A DNA stretch of 64,000 bases from Isoetes taiwanensis (Eukaryota; Streptophyta; Lycopodiopsida; Isoetales; Isoetaceae). The position numbers were made by a program, and so were the translations under genes. The stretch spans positions 14,321,760 through 14,385,759 of the forward strand of contig JAJEKV010000021.1 in NCBI GenBank assembly GCA_021234155.1, given 5' to 3'. This document shows, in pieces, positions 23,783-34,427 of the stretch. Below the pieces are notes generated by a model that saw only the letters and a list, made by a program, of their open reading frames with translations, had not been told where the DNA came from and searched no databases. The stretch's first letter is position 1. Each line of letters opens with the position of its first letter.

Positions 23783-24404
23783 TTATGAATCTTTAGGTGT
23801 CTTTGGCAAGTCTAGCTTGTAGGCTTGATTGCCTAGTTTCTCGACTATTCTGAAAGGTCCAGCCCACCTTGGAGCAAGCTTCTTGCAATTGCCGATCCTG
23901 AGCTTCGCCTGCTTCACCTTAATCTTGAGCCAAACATCATCTCCAACTTCGAACTCTCTTACTGTTCGATGCTTGTCGGCGATGCTCTTTTGACGACTTC
24001 TTGCTGCTAGCAAATAGCCACGAACTTCCTCTACAAAGCTGCCGATATCGGCCAACATCTGGCTGCGAAACTTCCACTTTTGACGCGGGGTTGTGCCAAG
24101 TGTCCGGAGTTAAACAGCGATAGCCGTAATTGATCATAAACGGCGACATTTGGGATGATTCCTGCTTGGTGCTATTGTATGCAAACTCCACCAAGTGAAT
24201 AAATTCTTCCCACATACCTTGCTTATTCCAGACATAGTTTCGTAGCATGTCCTCTAAAATCCTGTTGGTCCGCTCCGTCTGGCCATCCGTCTGAGGATGA
24301 TATGCCGTGCTCATGGATAGCTTCGTCTGGATCGTCGCAAAGAGGTCTTGCCAAAAGGCACTCATGAACCGGATCCCCGTCGGGGAGATGATCTCCCTTG
24401 GCAT
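23783..24404 (-). pseudogene. Integrase core (second half) and GPY/F module
   Basis: Two overlapping frames. In 24404-23937, MSAFWQDLF and [20 protein letters not shown] carry the region around the second and third catalytic acids; the Glu is in QTER. The second Asp is not legible because the C/G run just before GIRF appears scrambled. In 24058-23783, DDVWLKIKV and KKLAPRWAGPFRIVEKLGNQ are the GPY/F-type C-terminal module that precedes the chromodomain. Integrase joins the LTR cDNA to host DNA. One frame change separates the two parts. Confidence 0.85.
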
Positions 24405-25059
24405 GCCATGAAGCCCGAAAATCTCTTTGGTGAAGAGCTTTGTTTGTATCCATGGTCAGTATACGTGGAGTTACGCAAGGCACAAAATGTGCCATCTTCG
24501 ACAACTTGTCGACCACTACCATTAAGGCATCCTTGCCTCTCACTGTCCTTGGGAGTCCTGTGATGAAATCCATGCTGATTACCTCCCACTTAGCGTTTGG
24601 CACCGCTAATGGCTCTAATGCCCCCAGGATTGAAGCTGCTCGCCCGTCTGGCGGCATAGCCGACATTCCTTGATGTAGCGAGCTATTTGCTTCTTCATTC
24701 CCGGCCAATAATAGCTGCTGCAAGACTTTGAAATATGTTTTCATGAATCCCGCATGGCCAGCTATTATTGGGCTGTCAGCGCGGTCGTGGAGGATCAACT
24801 TCCTTACACCCGATGATTCGGTTACGCACAACTTGTTCTTATGGTATAACAGGTTGCCTTCCTTCTTATAATGCTTGAAGGCCTCCCGCTCTTTATCTGT
24901 TCTAGCCTCCTTCGAAAGGCTTGCCCATACTTCCCTGAAATCCACATCCGTTGGCAAGGACTCTTCAATCCTTTTACCAAAGTCATTTGGAGAGCGCCGA
25001 AATTGCATTGCAATGCACTCTAGTTGTCGGGGGATGCCTTGAAAGCGATCTGCTACCAC
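24223..25059 (-). pseudogene. Integrase zinc-binding region and first catalytic Asp
   Basis: [15 protein letters not shown] holds the first zinc-ligand His region. The following Cys-x2-Cys part is disrupted by a local frame change. [15 protein letters not shown] carries the first catalytic Asp, followed by [18 protein letters not shown], typical of chromoviral integrase. Past about residue 205 the frame departs from integrase and the sequence continues in the 24404-23937 frame. Confidence 0.85.
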
Positions 25060-25219
25060 ATTGAGCTTCCGGCTTGTAGACTATATGAAAGTCATATTCT
25101 TCGAGGAACTCCATCCATCTCTGCCTCGGATTAAGGTGTGGTTGCGTGAATACATATTGGAGGCTCGATGGTCGGTATCAATTGGAACTTCCTTCCCAAG
25201 AGATAATGCCTCCATATTC

Positions 25220-25546
25220 TTAATGCCACGACAACCGCAAGCAACTCTTGATCGCAATGCGTTGGGTGGCTGGCGTCTCGGCGTCGTTCATCTTCCTGGA
25301 ATCATACGCTACCACACGCTCTTCTTGCATAAGCACTGCACCTGTAGCTATCTTACTCGCATCTGTTGCTACAAGCTTATCTTTCTCCGGGTCCGGCAGG
25401 GTTAAGACTGGGGCTGTTGTTAGAGCTTCCTTCAACAATTCAAACCCCTTTTGGGCTTTCTTGTGCCAATGCTCTACCCAATCTTTCACCTTCTCTGCCC
25501 TCGTCAGGTCTGTTAACGGGGCTGCTATCTTAGCAAAGTTCTTCAC
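25220..25546 (-). pseudogene. RT connection and RNase H
   Basis: MKNFAKIAAPLTDLTR is the tether after the RT thumb, and HKKAQKGFELLKEALTTAPV leads into LVATDASKIATGAVL with the first RNase H catalytic Asp. RNase H removes element RNA during cDNA synthesis. The frame follows the RT frame after a single frame change at about 25545 and breaks again before the integrase. Confidence 0.85.
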
Positions 25547-26535
25547 GAACTTCCTGTAGTACCGCTAGGCCGAGGAAACTTCGACTTCATGCACATTCTT
25601 CGGGCGCCGACCCTTTGAATAGCGGCCTCAATCTTGGCGGGGTCTGTTGAGATGCCTTCTGCTGAGATCACATGACCTAGATACTCCACCTTTTCTGTTG
25701 CGAAGTGGCACTTCGACAACTTGGCGTACAACTGGTGCCTCTTCAACTTCTCTAGCACTCTTCTCAAGTGTTGTACGTGCTCTTCAAGGGATCTGCTATA
25801 CACCAAAATGTCGTCAAAGAAAACAATCACAAAGGTGTCCAGGAACTCCCTGAAGATATCGTTCATGAGCCTCATGAACGTTGCGGGGGCATTTGATAAG
25901 CCGAAAGGCATTACTGTGAACTCATAATGCCCATACCGCGTTCTGAAGGCGGTCTTATGGATATCTTCTTCCTTTATCCTGATCTGGTGATATCCTGACC
26001 TTAAGTCGATTTTGGAGAAGATCTTTGCACCTTGGAGCTGATCCATCAAGTCGTCTGATCTTGGGAGCGCGTACTTGTTCTTAATGGTGTGCTTATTCAA
26101 CTGTCTATAGTCTATGCACATCCTCAAGGATCCATCCTTCTTCTTGACAAAAAGAATGGGCGCTCCAAACGGCGAGACACTAGGTCTAATGAAACCTAGG
26201 TCAAGCAGCTCCTGCAACTGCTTCTTCAGCTCCGACAACTCCTGTGTTGTCATTCTATATGGAGCCTTGCTTGTTGGCTTTGTTCCTGGTTCGAGTGCTA
26301 TTTCGCACTCGACTCCCCTATAAGGAGGGAGCTGCTTGATCTCATCTGGAAAGAGATCATGGAACTCCGTGATTAGCTGAGATACTTGCTTCGCAACTTT
26401 GGCCGAGCGTTGTCTTCCTTGCTTCCTTCCGATTCGGCTCACTAATCTCAAGCTTGAAGATGTATGCCACTTGCTCACTCTTGATGCACTTGAGCAGTAG
26501 CCGTTTAGAAGACATGCACCGCATGATGGGAACAA
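25543..26535 (-). pseudogene. Ty3/gypsy reverse transcriptase
   Basis: A nearly complete [16 protein letters not shown] (N-terminal), [20 protein letters not shown], then [35 protein letters not shown] with the first catalytic Asp, [20 protein letters not shown], and the active-site box [24 protein letters not shown] marks the thumb. The first residue of the box is Phe rather than the usual Tyr. The first 30 or so residues after the nominal ATG are in the protease-RT linker. Confidence 0.92.
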
Positions 26536-27060
26536 CCGTTACACTGTTATCTCAATGATCTTGCCGTCGGGCGTTGGGAAGGTCACCTTTCGCTTTCCAC
26601 GGTCGATAATGGCCCTGCTGGCCAAAGGTACTCCATTCCTATGATCAAGTCATACTTTCCAATGCCCATTACTTACGCTCCCATCCGGATATTAATCCTC
26701 GGCAAGTCGATGTCGGTTAATTCTCTTGCCCGCCCGATGCGCTTCTACCGCACCACTTGCTAAAACAACGGGTCTTGGCTTTGACTTTAGCGGCTTCAAC
26801 TTCAACATCTGAACCATTGCGGGGATGCAAAGTTATGGCTACTTCGAAGTCTATCAAGACTATGAATGACTTAGCTTTTAGCCTTCCCCTCCGTGGAAAT
26901 TACCTTATCTTGGCTCTCTGCTTGCTCAGATCTATTGCGGCAAAGATATGACACTCACCCCGAATATAGTCGCGGGCCTCTTCGCCGTCGTCGTCCAGAC
27001 GGGGTTTCCCAATCTCCCAACTCCGCTAGAGCTGCACTCATGGCGTAGGGGCGGGTTTGT
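26536..27060 (-). pseudogene. Aspartic protease region, degraded
   Basis: Minus-strand translation gives fragments of a retroviral-type protease. SFIVLID is followed by a damaged active-site Gly/Ser pair (about 26855), and an IGKYDLIIGMEYL-like segment plus a beta-strand tail appears in another frame (about 26640-26560). The protease would cut the Gag-Pol polyprotein. At least three frame changes occur within about 500 bp. Confidence 0.6.
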
Positions 27061-28235
27061 CCTATGGCGGTACTGAAGCACAAGAAGCAATTTGCTTTTC
27101 TATGCACTCCTGCCTCTTTTCCTTGGGCATTGCTTGCAAAAGGATTGCCTTTGCTTTGGAGTAGTTTGACCTCTCCGCTTGTCCTTGAAGGACACCTGCT
27201 TCTTCTCCCTGCTTCCCCCGGTTCCCACCATATTGTGTTCTATTTGGACTGGGCCGGCTGCCCGGGGCTATAGCTTCCTCGTCGCCTTGCCTTTCTCCAC
27301 GAAGTACTGCCGCTTGTGCCCGCTTATTCGAGGTCCCGACCCCCGCAAGCTTATAGCCTTGGATTACGCCGATCTTGTCCTAGGGTTTATTGCTCTCACA
27401 AGCTTGCGGATCTCCTCATTCAACCCCTCGATATAGCTTTCTCTGCATGCTTCTCTCCCAACTTCGACATCTGATTTTAGCCTCATGAATTCCCTCAGAT
27501 ATATTTGAACTGATTTGTTGCCTTGCCGCAACCGTAAAACCGGCTGCATCATCTTTGGACTTATGTTCCCTTGGGACGTAATGGCGCTTTTGAAGGCTTT
27601 AGCAAACTTTCTAAACTTACAAGCATCCCCGCTTAAGCCGTGTGCCTTTGCATACCCCTTCCACCAATCCGGCGGCTCCTTTCAAGTTGGCTATTTGCAC
27701 ACTCGCCCTTGTCCTTATCCTTCATACCATAAGCATTTCGTACTTTCGCTCATTTCGTCCAGCCATGCCTCACCTTCCAAGCGACGACTGTTCTCCCCGA
27801 ACTGTTCAGTTCAAGACCTTCCATACATTTGCCGGTCGCGGAATCTACCTTCTTACGGTAGTGGGAGGCCACGGTATCTCTTTAATCGTCCCTGCGGGGT
27901 GTTCCTCTGCCTTCCCTCTGTTGGTTCGAGCACCTGCTCTTCCTCTTCCCTCAGTCGGAGTCACGAGTCACGAACTTGAGTCGGAAGATTCGGACTGGGG
28001 GATCTCCTTCTCTTGCTCCTCTTCTTGTCCCTTCCTTCCCTCGAGCTGATGCTTGCGGCAGCAGAGCATTGCCCACCGAACCTACTCACCTTGCACGGAC
28101 AAGTAATGCCTTTATACGCTCCGGATCCGTCCTTATCGGGCTATCTCCCTTTCTGGGGTCATGGGTTCCCTATCTTCAAATAGGTTCCTTTGCGGGGTGG
28201 TTTTGGGCGGGTTTGCTCTTCTATAAGGTCTCGTG
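27061..28235 (-). pseudogene. Gag, retrotransposon gag domain
   Basis: The minus strand reads WWKGYAKAHGLSGDACKF, then FAKAFKSAIT and (27552-27364) RLRQGNKSVQIYLREFMRLK with SYIEGLNEEIRKLV. This is the helical capsid-like domain of plant gypsy Gag. Downstream, a basic Lys/Gln/Arg-rich stretch (about 27300-27100) occupies the nucleocapsid position, but no intact CCHC knuckle is legible. The N-terminal half is charged and low complexity. Several frame changes break it. Confidence 0.75.
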
Positions 28236-28259
28236 AGTTGTCGTTCCCCTGCGCTTAGC

Positions 28260-28430
28260 CCTCTAGCTGCATCCACAAGTGATTAATGGCTATATGGTTA
28301 GTTCCATTTGTTCTCTTGCATTGTTTATGTTTGTTGGTATAATTGTGGGGCAACATACATCAATAAAACATTTAAAGTGCACAGAATTGTATTTATATAT
28401 CATATAATATTTTAGGTACAAAAGGTCTCC
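28260..28430. other. AT-rich spacer between extra ORF B and gag
   Basis: A sharp AT-rich block (TTGTTTATGTTTGTTGGTAT to CATATAATATTTTAGG) sits inside GC-rich coding DNA. On the minus strand it separates the stop region of extra frame B from gag. It may be an intron, an intergenic leader or a small insertion. No inverted ends were seen. Confidence 0.45.
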
Positions 28431-28658
28431 GGGATCAAGAGTCTAACTAGTCTTGAAATCGCCCGGTAAGACGGGGTTGTCTTCAAGAAACTTCTTAACT
28501 TGGGCCGTCCCTCTTTGTGTGACCCAAGTTCCCGATGATGCTTTGGCGTCCCCTGGATGGCTCTCACCAGGTCTTCTACCTCGGTGGTCGGATGTAAGGG
28601 CCGCGATCACTTCGCTAATCTCCCCCGGCGTCGGTGGGGGATGGCGAAGTCAAAGAGG

Positions 28659-29821
28659 TCAAGTGCCATTGCCCTCTTGACTAAGGCAAACATAGTCGAC
28701 ATTTTTGCTATTCGAGCATACTGCCGGGCCTGAGAGTGCAATCAGCATAAACACTCCTTCTTCGCCTCTGGGGCTGAACTTGCGGTGGATTACCGCTATT
28801 CTCCCATCCATCGGCGGTGGTAAGTAGTACCCGGCGACTGTGCCGTTGTGTGTCGCCGAAGTTTCTCTCGCTTGTTTGGCCTCCGGCTCGTGGCGCCCGG
28901 CGTACTCGTCGACCTCTACTTGATTGAGCTCCCTGTAGTCTTCAATTGTGCGGTCGAGCCTCACGAGGTCGATTCCTTCTCCTTTTGGCAAGGGTGATAT
29001 TGGAGGACCGGCATTAGGATACCTCGTGGTCTTCCCACGGATCCCCATCTGCTCTTGGAGGCGAGGAACTCCTCCTCCGTTGGCAGCTCCGGCTCGTCCA
29101 TCAATTGCACGATCTTTGCTATAAGCTGGATGCCGGAGGTCGTCTCCCTGTGTAGGTGTCGGACTCCCTCACTTGGGCGGGAAGTCGATGCTCCCGGGAC
29201 GATGAAGTCGCCCAGCCGGTTTTGCCTTGTTGGTGGAGTAGTTCGATCCAATCGAGGCTCCCTCTCCCTACATTCGGGGGAGGTTGCGGATGTCGCCGAG
29301 GAGTAGATACTCCTCTCCGTCGATGATGATAGGGGCTAGGCTTGTGATGCCTAGCCCAAGTGGGGAGCAACTCGATGCCTGGCGGGCTTTCGAAGTTGAT
29401 CAGCGCTGCTCTCCTTGGCGCGTTCTTCGTCCGAGTCGAGCTCCGTGTATCCTTCGTCGTCCGACTCTTCTTCGTCTTCTCTTGCTTCCTGTTCTTGTTG
29501 ATCTTCTGAGCAAGCATTTGCCCTTCCTTCGCTTTCGGCTATGGGGTCTACCTCCATCGGAGGGATAGAGGTTGCCCCCATCGGTTTTCGGTGTGATGGG
29601 ATAAGAAGATGGCTAGGGCGGCGGTGTACGAGAAGTACTTGGTCCGTTGGCTGTCGGGACCATGTAGTCGGGTAGCCTTTGCGCCTTTGTTGGTCAAGTA
29701 CTTGGCGATGTTGGGGACATCGCCCAAAAGGTTACTGAAGGGGACGGGCGGGGAGCGAAGTATCCTATGCAAGGGGGACTTGGACAAGGGAGGGTCCTAC
29801 CCTAGCCGAAATTCCGCTTAG
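28659..29821 (-). pseudogene. Extra reading frame B in chromovirus leader
   Basis: Consecutive minus-strand frames (29787-29548, 29581-29351, 29517-29119, 29048-28659) read as one protein with frame changes. It has an N-terminal part with LGDVPNIAKYLTNKGAKAT, an acidic low-complexity segment (EDEEESDDEGYTELDSDEE), a segment IIIDGEEYLLLGDIRNLP, then GYYLPPPMDGRIAVIHRKFS. It is not part of gag or pol and no family is recognised. The DGEEYLLLGDI strand pattern looks like a folded domain rather than disorder. Its place between the 5' LTR and gag, and its sense orientation, suggest an additional gene of the element. Confidence 0.5.
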
Positions 29822-30263
29822 CACCGCCTATATCTTTGGGGTTGCGTTCGGTATTAACGGATGTCAATTTCTTTCACAAAGACTTGGAAGATGTCATTGA
29901 CATGTCGCCCCGCCGATGGCATGGGCACCGGTGCCTGTACCATCGTCAGAAATCAAAGGGCCATTGATCTAGCAAGGAAGGGAGTATCAAACGGATGCAG
30001 AAGCGCCTCAGGGAGCTGAAAGATCGCCTAAGCAGTGGGGAGCAAATTTGCAGGGTGCCAATTGAGAAATGGGGAACTTATTTATAGAAAGGGGAAAACC
30101 CTAATTTTGGGATAACCTAGATTTTACTGATATTAGGTAATTCTGATCTATTAAGGGATGCAATTGCAAGTTTGAAGACTATTTCTAGAGTTTGAGCATG
30201 CTAGGGAGAGCAACTGAACCTATTGTGTAATTTGGGGATCATTTGGTAATGACGTGGTACGGG

Positions 30264-30330
30264 GTCTCATACGTTGCGCCCAGCCCGATTTCTAAAATGT
30301 AGAAATCTGTCCTGGCGCGACGTGTGAGAC
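30264..30330. repeat. Palindromic hairpin module 1
   Basis: It begins GTCTCATACGTTGCGCC and ends GGCGCGACGTGTGAGAC, inverted arms with few mismatches. Between them GATTTCT and AGAAATC form an inner inverted pair. It is nearly identical to module 2, about 200 bp away. Confidence 0.85.
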
Positions 30331-30464
30331 ATGGGTCCTAATTGGGCTAGGATTACTCAATTTAGGTGATCTAAGGCTGTAATTCTACTAATCTCATCGA
30401 GTTAGGCAGAATTGACCCCTTACTTGGTCGATTTGGAGCTGTTTTGGGCATTTTTTTGGGCATG

Positions 30465-30531
30465 GTCTCACACGTTGCGCCCAGCCCGATTTCTAAAATG
30501 TAGAAATCTGTCCTGGCGCAACGTGTGAGAC
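30465..30531. repeat. Palindromic hairpin module 2 (perfect 17-bp arms)
   Basis: Arms GTCTCACACGTTGCGCC (30465-30481) and GGCGCAACGTGTGAGAC (30515-30531) are exact reverse complements. The 33-nt centre contains a second inverted pair (GATTTCT/AGAAATC). The RNA could form a long two-step hairpin on either strand. Confidence 0.9.
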
Positions 30532-30768
30532 ATCGTCTCAATTTTGCTCCAAACTCCAATTTAATTAAAACGAAGGCTAGGGGTCGATATCTTGACCTAT
30601 CTAAACTGGTTTGGACACTTTATTTACGCAAAATTTTCTTTATATTAACAAAATTTTACAGTCATTTACAAGGTTCAAGGGCGTTCTCCCTTGATGTGTC
30701 TGGCAAGATACATATCCTGCCTCATGAGGGTAACCCTCTTCGCGTGCACTGTGCAGGCCGTTGAATCT

Positions 30769-31883
30769 TCAAAATGTTTCACCAAGTGGGCTTCGGCCGC
30801 CTCTTGCAAACACAGCAACATCTCGTCTGTCACGCGCATGTCCGTGTTGTATTCTTGGATGATTTCGTGGACCGGTATTTGGAAACGCCCGTGGAATCAG
30901 GAGTCCGTAACTTTTCTGGAAGTGGCGGATCTCCTTGAGTGCCCTGTCTTCCTCCTGTTTCTTCTTGCTCCTCTTCTTCCCGGGTGCTCGTGGGGCCTTG
31001 GGTTTTGGTGGAGGGGGCTTTAGTGTCTGGCTCTTCGTCGGGTGCCCGCCTTCGATCGTTCTCACCCGGTGCTCCTGGTAATAGGTGTTGTAGGCCTCCC
31101 ACTTCGCCATATATGCGTTGTGCTCCCTCATTCTCTTCTCATAGACCTTTAAGGGGTCTATCACGTAGGCTTCCCGCTGCGGCCGTGGGGCCTTGACCCT
31201 ATCCCACGTCGGGAATGGTGGGGGCTTCGCCACTGCCCGGCCTCCTCTGCTCTTGGGCCGTGCCTTTCGTGCACCTCTTCCTCTACAATAGGGGCTTTGA
31301 AGAGCTGCAGCCCCGTCTGCGCCCGTGCGTAGTCTTGGTCGAATGTCGTCGGTGGTGGCGGGGTCTCCCCTCCCCGACGGCTCGTTGATGGCCGGACCCG
31401 GCTCTCTTCCCAACCTTCACCCGGCTTCCTCTTCTTGCTGCCTTGGCGGCCTTGGCCCTCCTCTTCTTGGGTCATGCGGTGTCTTCGATCCTTTGATCTC
31501 TGCTCCGTGCGCTCTTTGACCATTACTTGTGGGCCAGCCTTCGTCGGCCTCTTCCTCGGGGGGTGAGTTCCGTGTTCTTTGCTCCTCTCCTACACGCTCC
31601 TCCTGCCGGGTGGATCTGGAATCTGGGGTTGTTGTTGGCCTATGGGTGGGTTCGCTGTTCCCTCTGCTCCCTCCCACGTGGGTTGGCGTCCCCTTGGTGT
31701 TGCTCCCAGCTGCTGCGGCACTACGCCTCCTGCCGTTTCAATTTCATTGAGGATCTCGCTCATGACGATGCGGCCGATCGTCCTCCAAGATCTCTGTATG
31801 GTCGCTCTCTGTCCGGCCACGATTCCTCGCTTCGGCGAAGATCCGTCGACGCGGAGAAGGCGTTCGAAGAATCCTATGAACAA
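30769..31883 (-). pseudogene. Extra reading frame A in chromovirus leader
   Basis: Overlapping minus-strand frames (31883-31590, 31677-31417, 31523-31161, 31413-30769) read as one Pro/Arg/Glu-rich protein broken by frame changes. Segments include MSEILNEIETAGGVVPQQLG, a charged EEEADEGW region, a proline run (LKPPPPKPKAPRAPGKKRSK) and a helical part (DPLKVYEKRMREHNAYMAKW). No known domain. It is the first coding region after the 5' LTR. It could be an unusual Gag-like or RNA-binding protein; that is inference from its charge and position only. Confidence 0.5.
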
Positions 31884-32127
31884 AGATAGGGGCGCCGCTG
31901 GAGGATCCGCTTGGCTAGGCTTCCTTGCGATGCGCCGTGCGGGCCATCATTTTTCGGTTCGTCGATTGGAGCTATCGCCCGGAAGATCGCCTTGACAATA
32001 CGGCGAAGTTCTCGGGAAGAGCGGGAAAAATGGGAGGGGTCGATTCTATTTATAGGGCCAATTTTAGGTCAACTTTTAAACTACCTTTTGGGTTGTCTAA
32101 GGCATCTAAAACACTTAATTAAGCAAG

Positions 32128-32194
32128 GTCTCACGCGTTGCGCCCAGCCCATTCCTAGAATCTAGAAACCTGCCCCTGGCGCGACGTGTGAGAC
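32128..32194. repeat. Palindromic hairpin module 3
   Basis: Starts GTCTCACGCGTTGCGCC and ends GGCGCGACGTGTGAGAC, with a diverged centre (CCTAGAATCTAGAAACC). The arms still pair despite differences from modules 1 and 2. Confidence 0.85.
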
Positions 32195-32314
32195 ATGGTG
32201 GGGCCCACTATTAAATTAACATGTAACATGCTAATTCTACTAATTCTTAGCTTAAATTTAGAATTATCAAGATATTTTCTTTGTAGTTTACAACTTTTTG
32301 GTGTCAAGTTTGAA

Positions 32315-32376
32315 TGTTCAGACGTTTGCGCCCGGAATTTCTAAAATGTAGAAATCGTCCGGCTGACGTGTGAGAC
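32315..32376. repeat. Palindromic hairpin module 4, degenerate
   Basis: The module keeps the AGACGTTTGCGCC start, the inner TTTCTAAAATGTAGAAA palindrome and the GACGTGTGAGAC end but has lost several arm bases. It lies about 190 bp from module 3, mirroring the spacing of modules 1 and 2. Confidence 0.7.
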
Positions 32377-32570
32377 CACCCTACTTTTGGATGTTGGCTC
32401 ATCAATTTTTAGTCTTTTTACGTTTCTATTCTTTTTAAGCTGTTACTAGCTTAAGATAAACTACAAAAATGAAAAAAAAAAATTTCTCATTTTTCGAGGT
32501 TTGAGGATCCTATCAAGTTAGTGCTATCGGGAACATGGCCGGTGCTTTGCCCTTGGTCTCCAAGAACATA

Positions 32571-32583
32571 GCTCACGATACCC
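32571..32583 (-). promoter_or_regulatory. Primer binding site
   Basis: Just inside the 5' LTR the minus strand reads GGGTATCGTGAGC. This resembles the TGGTATCAGAGC-type site complementary to the initiator Met-tRNA 3' end used by many plant LTR elements. It has 2-3 mismatches and starts 4 nt from the LTR. Confidence 0.65.
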
Positions 32584-32587
32584 GCGG

Positions 32588-34402
32588 TGGCGTCCCCTAC
32601 CGTATACGGTGCCCTCACCGTATACAAACAGGAGTTCATCCCCCATACCGGCTCCATGCTAATACTGGGGCCCTCCACATGACACCGCAACCGTGGCGGG
32701 TTCCAAAGTGGGAAGAGTGGAAGGGTCATTGCACCCCGTCTCCCTCGGGGCCTACCTAGGCTGGCGGGCGTAAACATACATGTCGATTAGCACATACATC
32801 AATATCATATGACCATCACGAAGGATGGCCCTCCACATATCTGCATAGACAAAGATCAAAGACATCACATAGGGAATCCTACCCAAGGCTCGGACTCAAA
32901 GGGATGACCCGACGGCTTGGGTCTCCGTGAGTTCATTGCGCATGTAATTCATGGCAATGGGTTTACTGGCACATGAACATGGCTTAGGGTTGTCCACTCC
33001 ATCCGCCCCTCCTGCATTACACTTTGCGGATAGGTTGAAGAACCGGGGGGGTTGGGACCGTAGCTCACGGGATCATAGCCAAAGGGGCTATAGCGAGGTT
33101 ACATCTCCCTGCACCGATGAGGTAGGGAGGTTTCTCTCCCACCGGATGATCAATGCCATAGCAGTGCAGACTAGAGGACACCAACCGTCCGTACTTTCGA
33201 CTTTAACCCACTTGAAGGGAACTACCACCACGACCGGTCAAAGGCCCCCGTGCAAGCACAACCCGCGCACCACGGGACCTCGGCTGAAACCCCCGGTGGC
33301 ACCGGCCGCCACGCATTCGACTTCTTATCCCCAGCGGTGTCGAACTCATACTTTCGGGGTGCACGCAGCCCCCGAGTATTAAGCGCTTAGTCTGCGATTG
33401 CTCTGGGGTAGACTTTACATCCCGAGAGAGCAACCTGCTATGGACACTGACCACCCTTATCAACCCGGCCCGACCCCTAAGAACACAACACAAAGGGCTA
33501 TTTATGCAGGCCGCAACTACAAGGTGTGCTAGAGAGGCTACTCTAGGAGCATCAACTACAAAGCTTTAGGTCTCTACCCCCTTCCCAATACAAGGAGTTC
33601 ACAGAGATACATCATCCATGTACATCATGAAGAACTAAAGAACAAGATCTAATCTATATCATAGAGTTAGGTTCTTTAGTTAGAATCGCTATCTAGAGTT
33701 CTAGAGGGCTGCTATGGGCAACTTAATAGGCTAAACCCTCTTGATTCAATGACTAAAACGGGGTTTAGACTATCTAATTGGCCAAATACACGATCCTTGA
33801 GAGACTCCTCGACTGAGCTCGACCATCCTATTTTGAAACGCTTCGAATCTAGAGAAACTAAGGTTGCAATTCTCCCGGTCGAGTTGCGGGATGCGGTTTT
33901 TTGTTGAGGCAGCCAAAAAAAGGAGTTCAAACCCTAAAATCGAAAATTAGGTTAGTTAGGGTTTCCTACCCTATATAGACAAGGGGGGGTGGCTAGGGTT
34001 TCCAATTATCCCCTTTTGGCATGTGGGATAATTGGTAATGGGCCCACTTGCCTTTAAGGGCTAGGTGGCCAAATGTGCCCACATGGAAATGTGTGCACCC
34101 AAATGTGCTCACATGGAAATGTGTGCACATTAATGAATGTGTACATTGGAAAATGTGCACATTACTTGCACCTATGGGTATGGCCCACTTGGCATCAAGT
34201 GGCCACATGGAAATGTGTGCCCACATTAATGTGTACATTGGAAAATGTGCACATTAATACTAATGCACATTCTTAGCAAGTTGCCCCCTAGGGCTACCCA
34301 CTTGGCTATACGTTGGCGTACACGTCAATCGGGGTGGCGTGTACGCGTGACGTGGCAGTACAATATACGTCCTGGGAGCGTATACTGTGCTGGAACGTCA
34401 CA
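32588..34402 (-). repeat. 5' LTR of the chromovirus
   Basis: Minus-strand start TGTGACG at 34402, end GACGCCA at 32588. It should contain the promoter and the poly-A signal. The minus strand has a TATATAGG-type box near 33976 (plus strand CCTATATA). It differs from the 3' LTR by many short indels clustered in C/G-rich words outside the first 413 bp. Confidence 0.9.
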
Positions 34403-34427
34403 CCTACCTTATCTGCATAGGCCACAG

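Larger units (their letters stand above)
20789..34402 (-). mobile_element. Ty3/gypsy chromovirus, 13.6 kb, with extended leader
   Basis: Two direct repeats of about 1.8 kb bound a minus-strand element. In transcription order: 5' LTR (34402-32588), PBS, a long GC-rich leader with two extra reading frames and four palindromic modules, gag (about 28.2-27.1 kb), protease, RT, RNase H, integrase, chromodomain, PPT and 3' LTR (22600-20789). The order PR-RT-RH-IN-chromodomain is that of plant chromoviruses, whose chromodomain guides insertion into heterochromatin. Chromoviruses are usually 5-9 kb, so this one is long because of its LTRs and leader. Every domain carries frame changes. No 5-bp target-site duplication was found (CATTG left, CCTAC right). 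Confidence 0.9.

Noticed and set aside
26757-28236. Several plus-strand open frames over the gag/protease region
   Set aside because: Shadows of minus-strand gag-pol coding sequence; their peptides are Ser/Leu/Pro-rich with no domain.
31527-31995. Plus-strand frames of 73-138 codons
   Set aside because: Opposite strand of leader frame A in GC-rich DNA; no domain or start context.
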